Source of the DNA: Myxococcus stipitatus | GTDB lineage: Bacteria; Myxococcota; Myxococcia; Myxococcales; Myxococcaceae | Reading direction: 5' to 3' | DNA length: 64,000 nucleotides | Assembly: GCF_037414475.1 (NCBI RefSeq) | Contig: NZ_CP147913.1 | Span: forward strand, 4,030,001 to 4,094,000 | In this document: positions 54,684 through 63,277 of the stretch, piece after piece | Numbering within the stretch: the first letter of the stretch is position 1 | How the letters are laid out: each line of letters opens with the position of its first letter | Program-made: the position numbers and the translations under genes | Notes under the pieces: generated by a model | The model's input: the letters and a program-made list of their open reading frames with translations, nothing else | Told to the model about the DNA's origin: nothing | Database searches by the model: none

Positions 54684-56335
54684 CGCTGAAGCCCCTTGAA
54701 GCCCGCGTTGCGCAGCTCCGTGAAGGTCTGTGCCGCGACAGGAGAGCTGATGCCGAGCGTCTGCACGGCGTCATCCACGCCCGTGTTGTCGATGTCCGCC
54801 CCCACCAACGTGGCGCGCCAGTAGGGGTTGAGCAGGTTGGGCGGCTCGGCCCAGTGGTTGAGGCCTCCGCTGCGTCCACGGTGGTAGTAGGCGATGCCCG
54901 TGGAGAGCGCCGTCTGCGTGCCGTTGGGCGTGCCGTCCTCCATGGTGAAGCTCCGGGCGTCGTACACGTTGCCCGCGCTGCCTTGCTCGAAGCGGTAGCG
55001 GAAGGACAGGTCCCACGGGTCCAGGGCTCGAGCCGTCAGGTCGCGTTGGACCACCGCGAAGTTCTTGGGCTGGCCATAGACGTTGCCCTCGCCGTTGAGC
55101 AGCCGCGTGAGGTTGTAGTCGAGGAACGGCGGCCAGATGCCAGGGCACGACGAGGGCCCGCCCAGACACGGAATCAACATGTGATTGAACGGGCCGGGCT
55201 CGGAGCCTCCCGTCCAGCGGTGCTCGGGCATGGGCATGATGCCGCCCGAGGACACCAGCGACGAGGTGATGGGCATGACGCCCGCGACACTCGCGGGGCA
55301 GGCCACCGGATTGCCTCCGTGCAGCAGGTGGTCGTAGCGCCAGAAGATGGAGCCTCGGTCATCTCCGATGAGCGCGGGCGCATAGGGCGGAATCAAGGGG
55401 ACCTGGCGCCCCTTCTTGCCGAAGTACGTCGTCCCGTTGGTGTTCGGCATCACCACCACGTCGTCTGGGAACCAGATGACGAAGTCCAGGTTGGCTTGAT
55501 GGATGGCGTAGTGCCCCAACGGCATCTGCCGGTGCGACACGAAGCTGAAGCCTCGGCTGCCCATGGCCGCGTTGACCGCGTGGGCGACCGTCAAGGGGAG
55601 GTCACAGACGGCGCCGTCATCCGTGCAGGCCACGCCGCCGCGGAGCTCTCGCGTGTTGACGTTCCCGACGGCCGGCACCACCCAGCTGGCGTCCGCCGCG
55701 TACTTCCCCGCGCCCATCGCGTTGCGGACAATCCGGTTGGCGAAGGCCTGGTTGTCCACGCTGGAGCGCAGGTCCCGGTAGACGTCCTGCTGCGCGGCGT
55801 AGAAGGCGAGCTGGGCGGCCTGATGCCCGAGCATCTGGACCCGGACCATGAACTCCATCGCCTGGAAGACGGCGTCCACGCGCAGCTTCTCGATGCGCAG
55901 CTTCGTCTGGAGCATGTTGAGGTCCGCCACGCCCTTGGTGCCGCAGCGGCAGCGCTGACGACACCACGAGTTCTTCCAGGCACAGGGACAGCCCGTGGCG
56001 ATGGCCAGCTGGTAGGGCGCCTTGCCAATCCCAAACCCGCTGTTGGCCGCGTTGAGCTCGGCGCGGTAGAGCGTGGCCCAGCTCACCAGGCTGGTCGCGC
56101 CCGCCTGCGCCACCGCGTGGCCAATCTGCGCACGGTTCATCACCGCGATGTTGTTGAACGTGCGCGCGGTGGCCACCGCGTTGGAGTACGCCGCCGCGTC
56201 CGTCACCGTCTGCAGCTCGATGCGCTCACGCACCTTCATCGCGAAGGAAATCGTGAGGCTGGCCATCAACACAATCAGCAGGGTGCCCAGGACGAACAGC
56301 ACCATCGTCTGGCCGCGTACGGGAGCTCGCTTCAT
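54680..56335 (-). CDS. TadG-like pilus-associated protein
   Basis: 551 residues. The start is MKRAPVRGQTMVLFVLGTLLIVLMASLTISFAM, a helix following a G/Q-rich leader like TadG, then a periplasmic domain of more than 500 residues. It has the VRERIELQTVTDAAAYSNAVATARTFN segment (TadG/pilus-associated) and a Cys cluster CPCAWKNSWCRQRCRCG near 118-136 that could bind metal. ATG 56335 overlaps the upstream gene by four bases. Along with the two TadE-like neighbours it makes one operon of coupled genes. A Tad-like surface layer is inferred. Confidence 0.8.
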   Translation of the reverse strand: MKRAPVRGQTMVLFVLGTLLIVLMASLTISFAMKVRERIELQTVTDAAAYSNAVATARTFNNIAVMNRAQIGHAVAQAGATSLVSWATLYRAELNAANSGFGIGKAPYQLAIATGCPCAWKNSWCRQRCRCGTKGVADLNMLQTKLRIEKLRVDAVFQAMEFMVRVQMLGHQAAQLAFYAAQQDVYRDLRSSVDNQAFANRIVRNAMGAGKYAADASWVVPAVGNVNTRELRGGVACTDDGAVCDLPLTVAHAVNAAMGSRGFSFVSHRQMPLGHYAIHQANLDFVIWFPDDVVVMPNTNGTTYFGKKGRQVPLIPPYAPALIGDDRGSIFWRYDHLLHGGNPVACPASVAGVMPITSSLVSSGGIMPMPEHRWTGGSEPGPFNHMLIPCLGGPSSCPGIWPPFLDYNLTRLLNGEGNVYGQPKNFAVVQRDLTARALDPWDLSFRYRFEQGSAGNVYDARSFTMEDGTPNGTQTALSTGIAYYHRGRSGGLNHWAEPPNLLNPYWRATLVGADIDNTGVDDAVQTLGISSPVAAQTFTELRNAGFKGLQR

Positions 56336-57114
56336 CGGGGGCAATCCATGGAAGCGAAGTGGCGCCGCTTGGTGGGCGTCAGCATCCGCATGGTGAAGGT
56401 GGTCTCGATGGGGAACACGTACTGCTGCCGAGCCACCCGCGAAGCGAACTCCGCGCGGATGTCTCCCGCCACCGCGATGGGATTCGAGTACTCCCCCTGG
56501 TTCCAGTTCGCGTCGCGCTCCGCCAGCATCAACGGGTTCGCCCCGCGGTAGTCCTGGATGCCCATCTGCGCCATGAACATGCGCGACATCACCCAGTTCG
56601 CGAACGGGATGCGCATCGGGTACCAGTAGATGAGCTGCACCTCCAACCGCCGCAGGTGCCCCGGCTCATCGAACTCCCGGTCCTGCGGGTTGCCCACGCC
56701 CCCGCCGATGATGGCCCGGTTGATCCACACGATGCTCCCCGTGTGCACCCCGTCCAACCCACCCTGATACCGGTTGTCCCGCCGCGCCCGGAACGCCGCC
56801 GCCAACCGCGCCGGCGCCCCACCTCCGCCTCCGTGACGCACTTCGTCAGTGCTGCTCGACAGCCCGAGGAAGGAATGAAACGAAGGTATCAACGCGAGGA
56901 TGGCCGCATGCGTCATCCGTTCGCATTCACCGTGTGCTACGCTGCCCGCACGGGTGGCTTGGAACGCCGCGTAATGTGCGAGCACCCGCGCTTGCAACAT
57001 CAGGAACAGTTGCAGCGTACCCAGCAACAGGAACACGACGAGGGGAAGCGTCAGAGCCGCCTCTACCATCGCCTGTCCTGACTGGCCCTGGTTTCCGCGA
57101 GGGTCGGAATTCAT
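56332..57114 (-). CDS. TadE-like protein, first in operon
   Basis: 260 residues. The leader SGQAMVEAALTLPLVVFLLLGTLQLFLML contains the TadE motif (GQAMVEAAL) and membrane helix. The rest is an outer domain with LEVQLIYWYPMRIPFANWVM and PIAVAGDIRAEFASRVARQ. ATG 57114 is chosen since the leader starts just after it. An extension upstream would be unusual. The 136 bases in front hold a sigma-54-like site and an inverted repeat, so it probably begins its own transcript. Confidence 0.8.
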   Translation of the reverse strand: MNSDPRGNQGQSGQAMVEAALTLPLVVFLLLGTLQLFLMLQARVLAHYAAFQATRAGSVAHGECERMTHAAILALIPSFHSFLGLSSSTDEVRHGGGGGAPARLAAAFRARRDNRYQGGLDGVHTGSIVWINRAIIGGGVGNPQDREFDEPGHLRRLEVQLIYWYPMRIPFANWVMSRMFMAQMGIQDYRGANPLMLAERDANWNQGEYSNPIAVAGDIRAEFASRVARQQYVFPIETTFTMRMLTPTKRRHFASMDCPR

Positions 57115-57120
57115 GGCAGC

Positions 57121-57159
57121 ACGTATGTTCCTGGTATTTGAGTCACCAAGGACATACGT
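57121..57159. promoter_or_regulatory. Inverted repeat in leader of the Tad-like operon
   Basis: ACGTATGTTCCTGG at 57121-57134 and CCAAGGACATACGT at 57146-57159 are near reverse complements (two mismatches), 11 bases apart. It would fold at the 5' end of the leader RNA or be bound by a dimeric regulator. Eight bases at each end are perfectly complementary. Confidence 0.55.
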
Positions 57160-57173
57160 CAAGTTGCCCGTGT

Positions 57174-57189
57174 CGCAAGCTTGTTACCC
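57174..57189 (-). promoter_or_regulatory. Sigma-54-like promoter of the Tad-like operon
   Basis: Minus-strand GGGTAACAAGCTTGCG: GG and GC ten bases apart (GG-TAACAAGCTT-GC), TTGC conserved at -12 but CACG not kept at -24. Start would be near 57163. A sigma-54 activator gene ends 61 bases upstream, which raises the chance that the site is real. Weaker than the pilX site. Confidence 0.45.
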
Positions 57190-57250
57190 GCGCCTGGCAA
57201 CAAGGCCGTCGCGGTCATGTTTCACTCAGGGGGATTCCCTGAGGCGTGGA

Positions 57251-58684
57251 TCACCTCGGCTTCATGCCCTTGGTATCGAGCTGATACTTCTTCACGAGCC
57301 GCTCGATGGACTTGCGGTGCAGGCCGCTCTCCCGGGCTGCGCGGGAGAGGTTGCCCTCGCAGCGGGTGAGGACGCTGGTGACGTACTCCCGCTCGAAGTT
57401 CTCCAGCAGTTGCTCCTTGGCGTCCTTGAACGAGAGGTGCTCGTTGAAGGGCAGCGGGCCCTCGCGAGTCTGTCCACGCACGCGCGGCGGGAGGTGTGCG
57501 GGTTGAATCTCCTCACCCTCGCTGAAGGTCAGCACGTGAGACAGGACGTTCATCAGCTCGCGCACGTTGCCCGGCCACGCGTAGGACATCAGCAGGCCCA
57601 TGGCCTCCGGCGAGAAGCGCTTCTTGCCGTGCTTGAGCACGACCTCCGGGTCCGCGAGCGCGCCCTTGAGGATGAGCGGGATGTCATCCCGGCGCTGACG
57701 CAGCGGCGGCAGCTGAATCGTTATCACCGAGAGGCGGAAGTAGAGGTCCTCGCGGAAGTTCCCCGCTTGAATCTCCTTCATCAGGTCGCGGTTCGTGGCG
57801 GCGATGACGCGGCAGTTCACCTCGATGACGTCGTTGCCGCCCACGCGCCGCACCTCGTGGTTCTCCAGCACGCGCAACAGCTTGGGCTGGAGGTCCAGGC
57901 GCAGCTCTCCCAGTTCGTCCAGGAAGATGGTGCCGCCGTGCGCGCGCTCGAACGCGCCGGGGCGCCCGCTCACCGCGCCCGTGAAGGCGCCCTTCTCGTG
58001 GCCGAACAGCTCGCTCTCGATGAGGTTGGGTGGGATGGCGCCGCAGTCCAGCACCTCCATCGGTGACTTGTTGCGGCCCGACAGTTCATGGATGGCGCGC
58101 GCCACCAGCTCCTTGCCCGTGCCCGTCTCGCCTTGGATGATGACGGACACATCCAGCGGGGCGATCTTCTTGATGAGGCCGAATATCTGCCGCATCTTCA
58201 CGCTCTGCCCCACCATGCCGCACAGCTCGCCGTCGCGGTCCGGCTCGATGGTGACTTCCTCGTCGAGCGGCGCGAAGGTCAGCACGGACGAGCCCGCGCG
58301 AATCTGCGAACCCGGTGAGAGGTAGGCGCGCTCAATCCTGCGCCCGTCCAGGAACGTGCCGTTGGTGGAGCCCAGGTCCACGAGCAGATAGCCCCGCTCC
58401 GTGAACTGGATTTCGAAGTGGTGGCGGCTGGCGGTGCGGTCCTCCACCAACACCAGGTCATTGCCCGGATGCGCGCCACAGCGCAGGCGCTCCTTGTCGC
58501 TGACGACGGAGCGGCCCATGTCCGGCCCGGAGGCCACCGCGAGGCGACACTTGTGGAGCTTCACCGTGGTGCGCGGGTCCACCACGAGCGTCTCCCCCAG
58601 CAACGGGGAGTGGGCGAGGTCGAGCCCGGCGGCCTCTCCGGGGCTGGTGTGGATGTCGTCGGGATGAGGATCTGTCGCGTTCAT
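57251..58684 (-). CDS. FHA-containing sigma-54 activator
   Basis: 477 residues of the NtrC-like enhancer-binding class. An FHA domain (about 50-145: RSVVSDKERLRCGAHPGNDLV, TASRHHFEI, LGSTNGTFLDGRRIE) replaces the receiver and would bind phospho-Thr. Then an AAA+ domain (about 160-390) with GETGTGKE (Walker A), GAFTGA sigma-54 contact loop, GGTIFLDELGEL (Walker B) and NRDLMKEIQAG. The C-terminal Fis-type HTH reads GNLSRAARESGLHRKSIERLVKKY. The FHA implies control by a Ser/Thr kinase. It stands just upstream of the Tad-like operon with a sigma-54-like site and may activate it. Start ATG 58684. Confidence 0.94.
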   Translation of the reverse strand: MNATDPHPDDIHTSPGEAAGLDLAHSPLLGETLVVDPRTTVKLHKCRLAVASGPDMGRSVVSDKERLRCGAHPGNDLVLVEDRTASRHHFEIQFTERGYLLVDLGSTNGTFLDGRRIERAYLSPGSQIRAGSSVLTFAPLDEEVTIEPDRDGELCGMVGQSVKMRQIFGLIKKIAPLDVSVIIQGETGTGKELVARAIHELSGRNKSPMEVLDCGAIPPNLIESELFGHEKGAFTGAVSGRPGAFERAHGGTIFLDELGELRLDLQPKLLRVLENHEVRRVGGNDVIEVNCRVIAATNRDLMKEIQAGNFREDLYFRLSVITIQLPPLRQRRDDIPLILKGALADPEVVLKHGKKRFSPEAMGLLMSYAWPGNVRELMNVLSHVLTFSEGEEIQPAHLPPRVRGQTREGPLPFNEHLSFKDAKEQLLENFEREYVTSVLTRCEGNLSRAARESGLHRKSIERLVKKYQLDTKGMKPR

Positions 58685-58763
58685 CTCGTCGCGAGGATAG
58701 CAAACGCGCCCCACACGGCCCGCTGCCGTGCAGCATCACGTGCTACGCTCGAGTGCTCCGCCC

Positions 58764-59765
58764 ATGTCTCCCCGAAAAATCCAGCAGAAGAAGGCCCCGG
58801 CCATGCCTGGGTCCCCGGCACCCGAGCATCCCGCGCCGCGTCGCCCGCGCGCGAAGAAGACGGTGGCCATCCTGTCCCGGAAGCGTTCGCTCTACTCGAC
58901 GCGCCGGCTGGTCTCCGCCATCCGCGCGCGAGGCCACCGGCCCCTGGTGCTGGACACACTGCGTTGTTGTCTGTTGCTCGCCCAGGGCTCACCGCGCATG
59001 ACGTACCGCGGGGTGGAGATACGCGGCGTGGATGTCGTGGTGCCGCGCATCGGCGCGTCCATCACCGCCTATGGGCTGGCGGTGGTGAATCACTTCGAGA
59101 TGATGGGGGTGCCGGTCCTCAACCCGCCGACGTCCATCGCACGCAGCCGGGACAAGCTGCGCGCGCTCCAGTTCCTGTCGGCCTCTGGATTGGACATTCC
59201 GCGCACCGTCATGGCGCATGACCGCAGCAACGTGCGCCGGCTGGTGGAGGAGGTGGGCGGCCTGCCCGTCATCATCAAGCTCATCAAGGGCACGCAAGGC
59301 GTGGGCGTGATGATTGCGCACACGCTGCCGGAGGTGCAGACCATCCTGGATACGTTCTGGGACCTGGGTCAGGAAATCGTGCTGCAGGAGTTCGTCGCGG
59401 AGAGCGAGGGCCGCGACGTCCGAGCGCTCGTGGTGGGCAAGCGCGTGGTGGGCGCCATGCGGCGCAAGGCCAAGAAGGGCGAGTTCCGCTCCAACATCCA
59501 CCGCGGCGGCGAAGGGCAGGCAATCGAGCTTCCTCCGGCGTACACGGAAGCCGCGGTGCGGGCCGCGAGCATCGTGGGACTGGAGGTCGCCGGCGTGGAC
59601 ATGCTGGAGGGACACGCCGGACCCAGGTTGATGGAAATCAATTCCAGCCCTGGCTTCGAAGGACTCGAGCGAGCGACGGGGCAAGACATCGCGGGAGAAA
59701 TCATCGAGCACGCGCTGACTTACGCGGAGCTGAAGGCGAGCGCGCGGCGCCTGTCGCGCACGTGA
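58764..59765 (+). CDS. RimK-type ATP-grasp ligase
   Basis: 333 residues: a short basic N-terminus (MSPRKIQQKKAPAMPGSP), then a RimK-like pre-ATP-grasp fold (VAILSRKRSLYSTRRLVSAIRA) and an ATP-grasp domain with VIIKLIKGTQGVGVMI (lid), VLQEFVAESEGRDVRALVVG, and GVDMLEGHAGPRLMEINSSPGFEGL with metal-binding Glu/Asn. Length and layout match RimK/LysX-type ligases that add amino acids (Glu or Lys) to a carboxyl end. The substrate is unknown. ATG 58764 is supported by the family start. Divergent from the sigma-54 activator. Confidence 0.9.
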   Translation: MSPRKIQQKKAPAMPGSPAPEHPAPRRPRAKKTVAILSRKRSLYSTRRLVSAIRARGHRPLVLDTLRCCLLLAQGSPRMTYRGVEIRGVDVVVPRIGASITAYGLAVVNHFEMMGVPVLNPPTSIARSRDKLRALQFLSASGLDIPRTVMAHDRSNVRRLVEEVGGLPVIIKLIKGTQGVGVMIAHTLPEVQTILDTFWDLGQEIVLQEFVAESEGRDVRALVVGKRVVGAMRRKAKKGEFRSNIHRGGEGQAIELPPAYTEAAVRAASIVGLEVAGVDMLEGHAGPRLMEINSSPGFEGLERATGQDIAGEIIEHALTYAELKASARRLSRT

Positions 59766-59928
59766 GTGATGCAGGCCACGCGAGGCTGGCTGCATGCCTT
59801 GAAGCAGGCGAGCAGCCAGGGCCGAAGGTGCCTTGCATGCTCCTCAGGAACACAGGAATGGATTCAGCGTTCGCGTGTCGTGGGGAGTTGGCAGCGGCGC
59901 GGCGTGGCCTCTAATCTGGCGGCCCCGA

Positions 59929-60600
59929 ATGAGAACGCCGCACAAGCCGCTGCAGGTTACCGTCTACCAGGATGTGCTTTGTGCCTGGTGCTATCTCGCC
60001 GACCTGCGCCTGGATGTCTTGCGCCAGGAGCTGGGTGAAGCCGTGCGTTGGAGCGTGAGGCCGTATCCGCTTCGCGTGCACGATGTGCTTCCCACCGAAC
60101 GCGAGAAGCGTGGGCTCGTGGAAGAAGTGCAGCGCGCGCAACGCGAGTCGGACCAGGTGGCGCCGCTGTTGTCCACGGACCTGTGGTTGGGCGGAGACCC
60201 GCCGCGCAGCAGCGTGCCGGCGCTGGCGGCGCTGGAGGCCGCGCGGCTGCAAGGTCCCCAGGCGCGGGCGTTCCTCGCGCGCGCCATGCAGCGCGCCGCG
60301 CTGGAGCAAGGCGTCAACGTGTCGCGCCCCGACGTCGTGTTCGAGCTGGCCTCGCGCGTGGGCCTGGCGATGAACGAGTTCTCCGCGGCGTTCCGCTCCG
60401 AGGAGACACGCCGGCTCATCCTGGATGAGCACCGCGATGCCACCGCGCGCGGCGTGCGCGGCGTGCCCACGCTGGTCATCGGTGGGCGGTGGATGTTGTG
60501 CGGACTGCGTGAGCTGTCCGAGTACCGCGAGCACATCCTGGCCTGCATGGGCCGGGTGGCCGCGCCGCGCTCGGGTTCCTCCGAGCGGCTGGTGCACTGA
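59929..60600 (+). CDS. DsbA-family oxidoreductase, FrnE-like
   Basis: 223 residues. The start VTVYQDVLCAWCYLADLRLDVL has the thioredoxin-fold CAWC redox pair. A long helical insertion (ARAFLARAMQRAALEQGVNVSRPD) is followed by TARGVRGVPTLVIGGRWMLCGL with the cis-Pro (VPT) of the fold. No signal peptide, so it is cytosolic like FrnE/2-hydroxychromene isomerase-type enzymes, not periplasmic DsbA. ATG 59929 is the best start. An in-frame upstream stretch is not fold-like. Hairpin at 60612-60638 follows. Confidence 0.87.
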   Translation: MRTPHKPLQVTVYQDVLCAWCYLADLRLDVLRQELGEAVRWSVRPYPLRVHDVLPTEREKRGLVEEVQRAQRESDQVAPLLSTDLWLGGDPPRSSVPALAALEAARLQGPQARAFLARAMQRAALEQGVNVSRPDVVFELASRVGLAMNEFSAAFRSEETRRLILDEHRDATARGVRGVPTLVIGGRWMLCGLRELSEYREHILACMGRVAAPRSGSSERLVH

Positions 60601-60611
60601 GGCTCGACACC

Positions 60612-60638
60612 CGGGGCCCGCGTGACTCGCGGGCCCCG
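60612..60638. terminator. Bidirectional terminator hairpin
   Basis: CGGGGCCCGCG-TGACT-CGCGGGCCCCG, an 11-base perfect stem between the convergent DsbA-family and zinc-ribbon membrane protein genes. Confidence 0.75.
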
Positions 60639-60653
60639 AGCGGCCTCGTGACG

Positions 60654-61634
60654 TCAGGCCTCCTGTTGCTCGCCCCGGCTGAGCGACAGGTAGATGCCCG
60701 CGAAGAGCAGGTAGAAGAACCCCATCGCGGGCACGACGGGCAGACAGCAGAGCATGAAGCTCACGAAGAGGATGATGGAGGCCAGCAGGCCGACCACGAG
60801 CATCGCCACGCGCTGCCCCTGCACGTAGCCGAAGCACTTGCGGATGGTCTCCATGGCCTTGGGGTTCTCGGTGTCCGCGAGCGCGACGGAGACGAGGGCC
60901 AGCGGCATGCCCAGCCAGACGCTCGTGATGCCGATGAGCAAGACGCAGAGCCCCACCGCTCCCAACACCGCCGCGGACTGGGTCATCTCCAGGAGCTGCT
61001 TGAAGTCACTCATCGAGCCGACGTCGGCCAGGTTCACGCCCGCCACGACCGTGAAGGCCGCGACCAGCACGGCCAGACACACCAGGACGACGGGGGTGAA
61101 GATGGCGACGGCCAGCAGGTTGGTGACGACATAGGCCCCCACCTTGTTGAACTGGCTGAACAAGCGGCCCACGTCCGCGCGCTCTCCCTGAATCACATCC
61201 AGGCAGACACGCATCATCCCCATGATGGCGAAGCCCTGCACCACCCACGAGAGCACCGTGCCCACCAGGATGAACACGATGTGCGCGGCGCCGCCCATCT
61301 TCTCGCCGATGAACCCCAACAGCTCGGAGATGCCGCCTCCAATCATGACGGCCACCAAGAACAGCAGGGCGCAGACCGTCAGCATCACCCATTCGCGCTT
61401 GAACGCCTCCCAACTCACCTCGAAGAGGCCGCCGATGGACCAGTTGTTGCGGTCCAGCGGGAAGGCCCGGCCCTGCCCCTCGCGCTCACGGCAGGAGGGG
61501 CACTGGGACTGAGTGCCGTGCTCGCCGCAGATGTCGCACATGAAGGTGCCGCAGCGCGTACAGGTCCGCTGCGCGAGGTTCTCCGGATGAAGCGGGCACG
61601 TCGCCCCTCTCCCCCAACCGTCGTTCGATTCCAT
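60654..61634 (-). CDS. Zinc-ribbon multi-pass membrane protein
   Basis: 326 residues. The N-terminal 45 residues hold Cys/His pairs of a B-box-type zinc finger (CPLHPENLAQRTCTRCGTFMCDICGEHGTQSQCPSC). The rest has about six membrane helices (residues 75-320), as in the myxobacterial B-box/DUF families where a zinc module precedes a membrane domain. GGAGAGGGC precedes ATG 61634. Role unknown, perhaps sensing or transport. Divergent from the Gly-rich lipoprotein gene. Confidence 0.82.
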   Translation of the reverse strand: MESNDGWGRGATCPLHPENLAQRTCTRCGTFMCDICGEHGTQSQCPSCREREGQGRAFPLDRNNWSIGGLFEVSWEAFKREWVMLTVCALLFLVAVMIGGGISELLGFIGEKMGGAAHIVFILVGTVLSWVVQGFAIMGMMRVCLDVIQGERADVGRLFSQFNKVGAYVVTNLLAVAIFTPVVLVCLAVLVAAFTVVAGVNLADVGSMSDFKQLLEMTQSAAVLGAVGLCVLLIGITSVWLGMPLALVSVALADTENPKAMETIRKCFGYVQGQRVAMLVVGLLASIILFVSFMLCCLPVVPAMGFFYLLFAGIYLSLSRGEQQEA

Positions 61635-61863
61635 GAAGGTGCCCTCTCCTCGCGCGACGGGTCCGGGCTGCCCCGGCCTTCGAGTCACGCCTCACGCGCA
61701 CCTACACCATCCCGTGCGCTGTCCACCAGGGCACAGTCCCCTAAACAGCAGGCGGGCGGGCGAGAAGCTCCGGGGTGAATTTTCTTCCGGACCGGGCGTC
61801 AGAGGGGCCGTGGTCGCGAAGTGGGACTGGCTGATGGTGCCCTTCGCACGGGAGACTCGTCAC

Positions 61864-63015
61864 ATGCGCCGACTGCTCGCACTCGCCATCCCGCTCGCCC
61901 TGATGATGGGGACGGGTTGCTACGCCCACTACCATGGCCCCGCCCGACACGGTGGCGGTGAAGTGGTGGTGGACTACAGCTACTCGGGTGACCACCCCAT
62001 TCCCGACGACGATGGTGGCGGCTGGTGCCCGTACAACCACGTCCACTCGCATGGCTACCGCCCGTCGTCGACGTACTACGTCTACACGGACGACGTGTAC
62101 TACTACCGAGGCCCTTCGCTGGTCTGGTACTGGGACTTCCACCTGGACCCGCACGGCGCCTCCTGCCACCAGCACGGGCGTCACTCGCACGACTACTACC
62201 CGAGTTCGGGCCGCGCGTACCGCTGGGAGCGCAGCCGCGGGTACGTGTTCGACCGGACCCATGGAGCTTCCGCGGGCTACGGCTACTCGCGCCCCGCGTC
62301 GCAGCGGCCCTCGCGCCAGTACGTCAACCGCGATGATGACCGTCCGACCAACCGCCCTCCTCCCTCCGGCACCGGCTGGGGAACGCAGCCTCCTCGCGGT
62401 GGCTCGCGCTACGACGACAACAACAACGGCGGCGGCTGGAGCGGCGGGGGCAACTCGAACGGGGGATATGGCCGGGGCAACCGGGGAGATCGCGACCGGG
62501 ACGACGACGACAACGACGGCAGGGGCAGGCCCGGCCGCGGCTCCGGCAACAACAACGACAGCGGTGGGTGGGGCAACTCCGGTGGAGGCAACTCCAACGG
62601 CGGGGGCTACGGACGCGGCCAGCGCGACAACGACAACGACCGGGGCAACAGCAGCGGCGGTGGCTGGGGCAACGGCGGTGGACGGGGCAACAAGGACAAC
62701 AGCAGCGGGAACAGCAGCGGCGGCAACAGCAGTGGCGGCGGCTGGGGCAACGGCGGTGGGCGCGGCAGCAGTGGTGGAAACAGCAGCGGCAACAGCGGTG
62801 GCAACAGCAGCGGCGGTGGCTGGGGCAGCGGCGGCGGGCGCGGCAACAAGGACAACAGCAGCGGCAACAGCAGTGGCGGCGGCTGGGGCAACGGCGGAGG
62901 CCGAGGTGCCAGCGGCAGTTGGGGCAGCGGTGGCGGTTCCCAGAGCTCGGGGGGTGGTCGCTCCTCGGGCTCCAGCTCCAGTTCGCAGAGCAACGACCGG
63001 GGTGGCTGGCGCTAA
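61864..63015 (+). CDS. Gly/Asn/Ser-rich lipoprotein
   Basis: 383 residues with a lipoprotein signal (MRRLLALAIPLALMMGTGC). Residues 25-150 are Tyr/His rich (YYVYTDDVYYYRGPSLVWYWDF, CHQHGRHSHDYYPSSG), then Arg/Asp-rich, and from about 170 to the end a low-complexity part of GGGWGNGGGRG, NSSGNSSGG and SGG units. The tail probably is a disordered, repetitive surface part. No enzyme motif. A hairpin at 63075-63098 follows. Such proteins may lie in fruiting-body or spore coats, which is inference. Confidence 0.8.
   Translation: MRRLLALAIPLALMMGTGCYAHYHGPARHGGGEVVVDYSYSGDHPIPDDDGGGWCPYNHVHSHGYRPSSTYYVYTDDVYYYRGPSLVWYWDFHLDPHGASCHQHGRHSHDYYPSSGRAYRWERSRGYVFDRTHGASAGYGYSRPASQRPSRQYVNRDDDRPTNRPPPSGTGWGTQPPRGGSRYDDNNNGGGWSGGGNSNGGYGRGNRGDRDRDDDDNDGRGRPGRGSGNNNDSGGWGNSGGGNSNGGGYGRGQRDNDNDRGNSSGGGWGNGGGRGNKDNSSGNSSGGNSSGGGWGNGGGRGSSGGNSSGNSGGNSSGGGWGSGGGRGNKDNSSGNSSGGGWGNGGGRGASGSWGSGGGSQSSGGGRSSGSSSSSQSNDRGGWR
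62640..62960 (+). repeat. Gly/Ser/Asn low-complexity coding repeat
   Basis: Imperfect repeats of GGCAACAGCAGCGGCGG and GGCGGCTGGGGCAACGGCGGTGG type, coding for NSSGG and GGGWGNGGGRG units, within the Gly-rich lipoprotein gene. At least four larger units recur. Slippage-prone and likely variable in length. Confidence 0.7.
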
Positions 63016-63074
63016 TCCGCGGGCCTCACGTGGCCGCCACACAGCGGGCCAAGCTCTCGAGACACCCGAAGGTT

Positions 63075-63098
63075 CCGCCCCTGAACACACAGGGGCGG
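63075..63098 (+). terminator. Terminator after Gly-rich lipoprotein gene
   Basis: CCGCCCCTG-AACACA-CAGGGGCGG, a nine-base perfect stem 60 bases past the stop, followed by CTGTCC. No T tract, so moderate. Confidence 0.5.
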
Positions 63099-63277
63099 CT
63101 GTCCTCCACACTTGATGGATTTGCGACACCGGGCCAGGCCCCTCGCCCCTTCAGGGACGGGAGGACGGTCCGGTGTCGCTGTTTTCGCGCAGACGCAAGG
63201 CTTCAGCCGTCGGACAGGGGACGGTGAGCAGGGCGGTGGATTGCCGCTGACCCAGGGCATGCCGATGTTGCCCGCTC

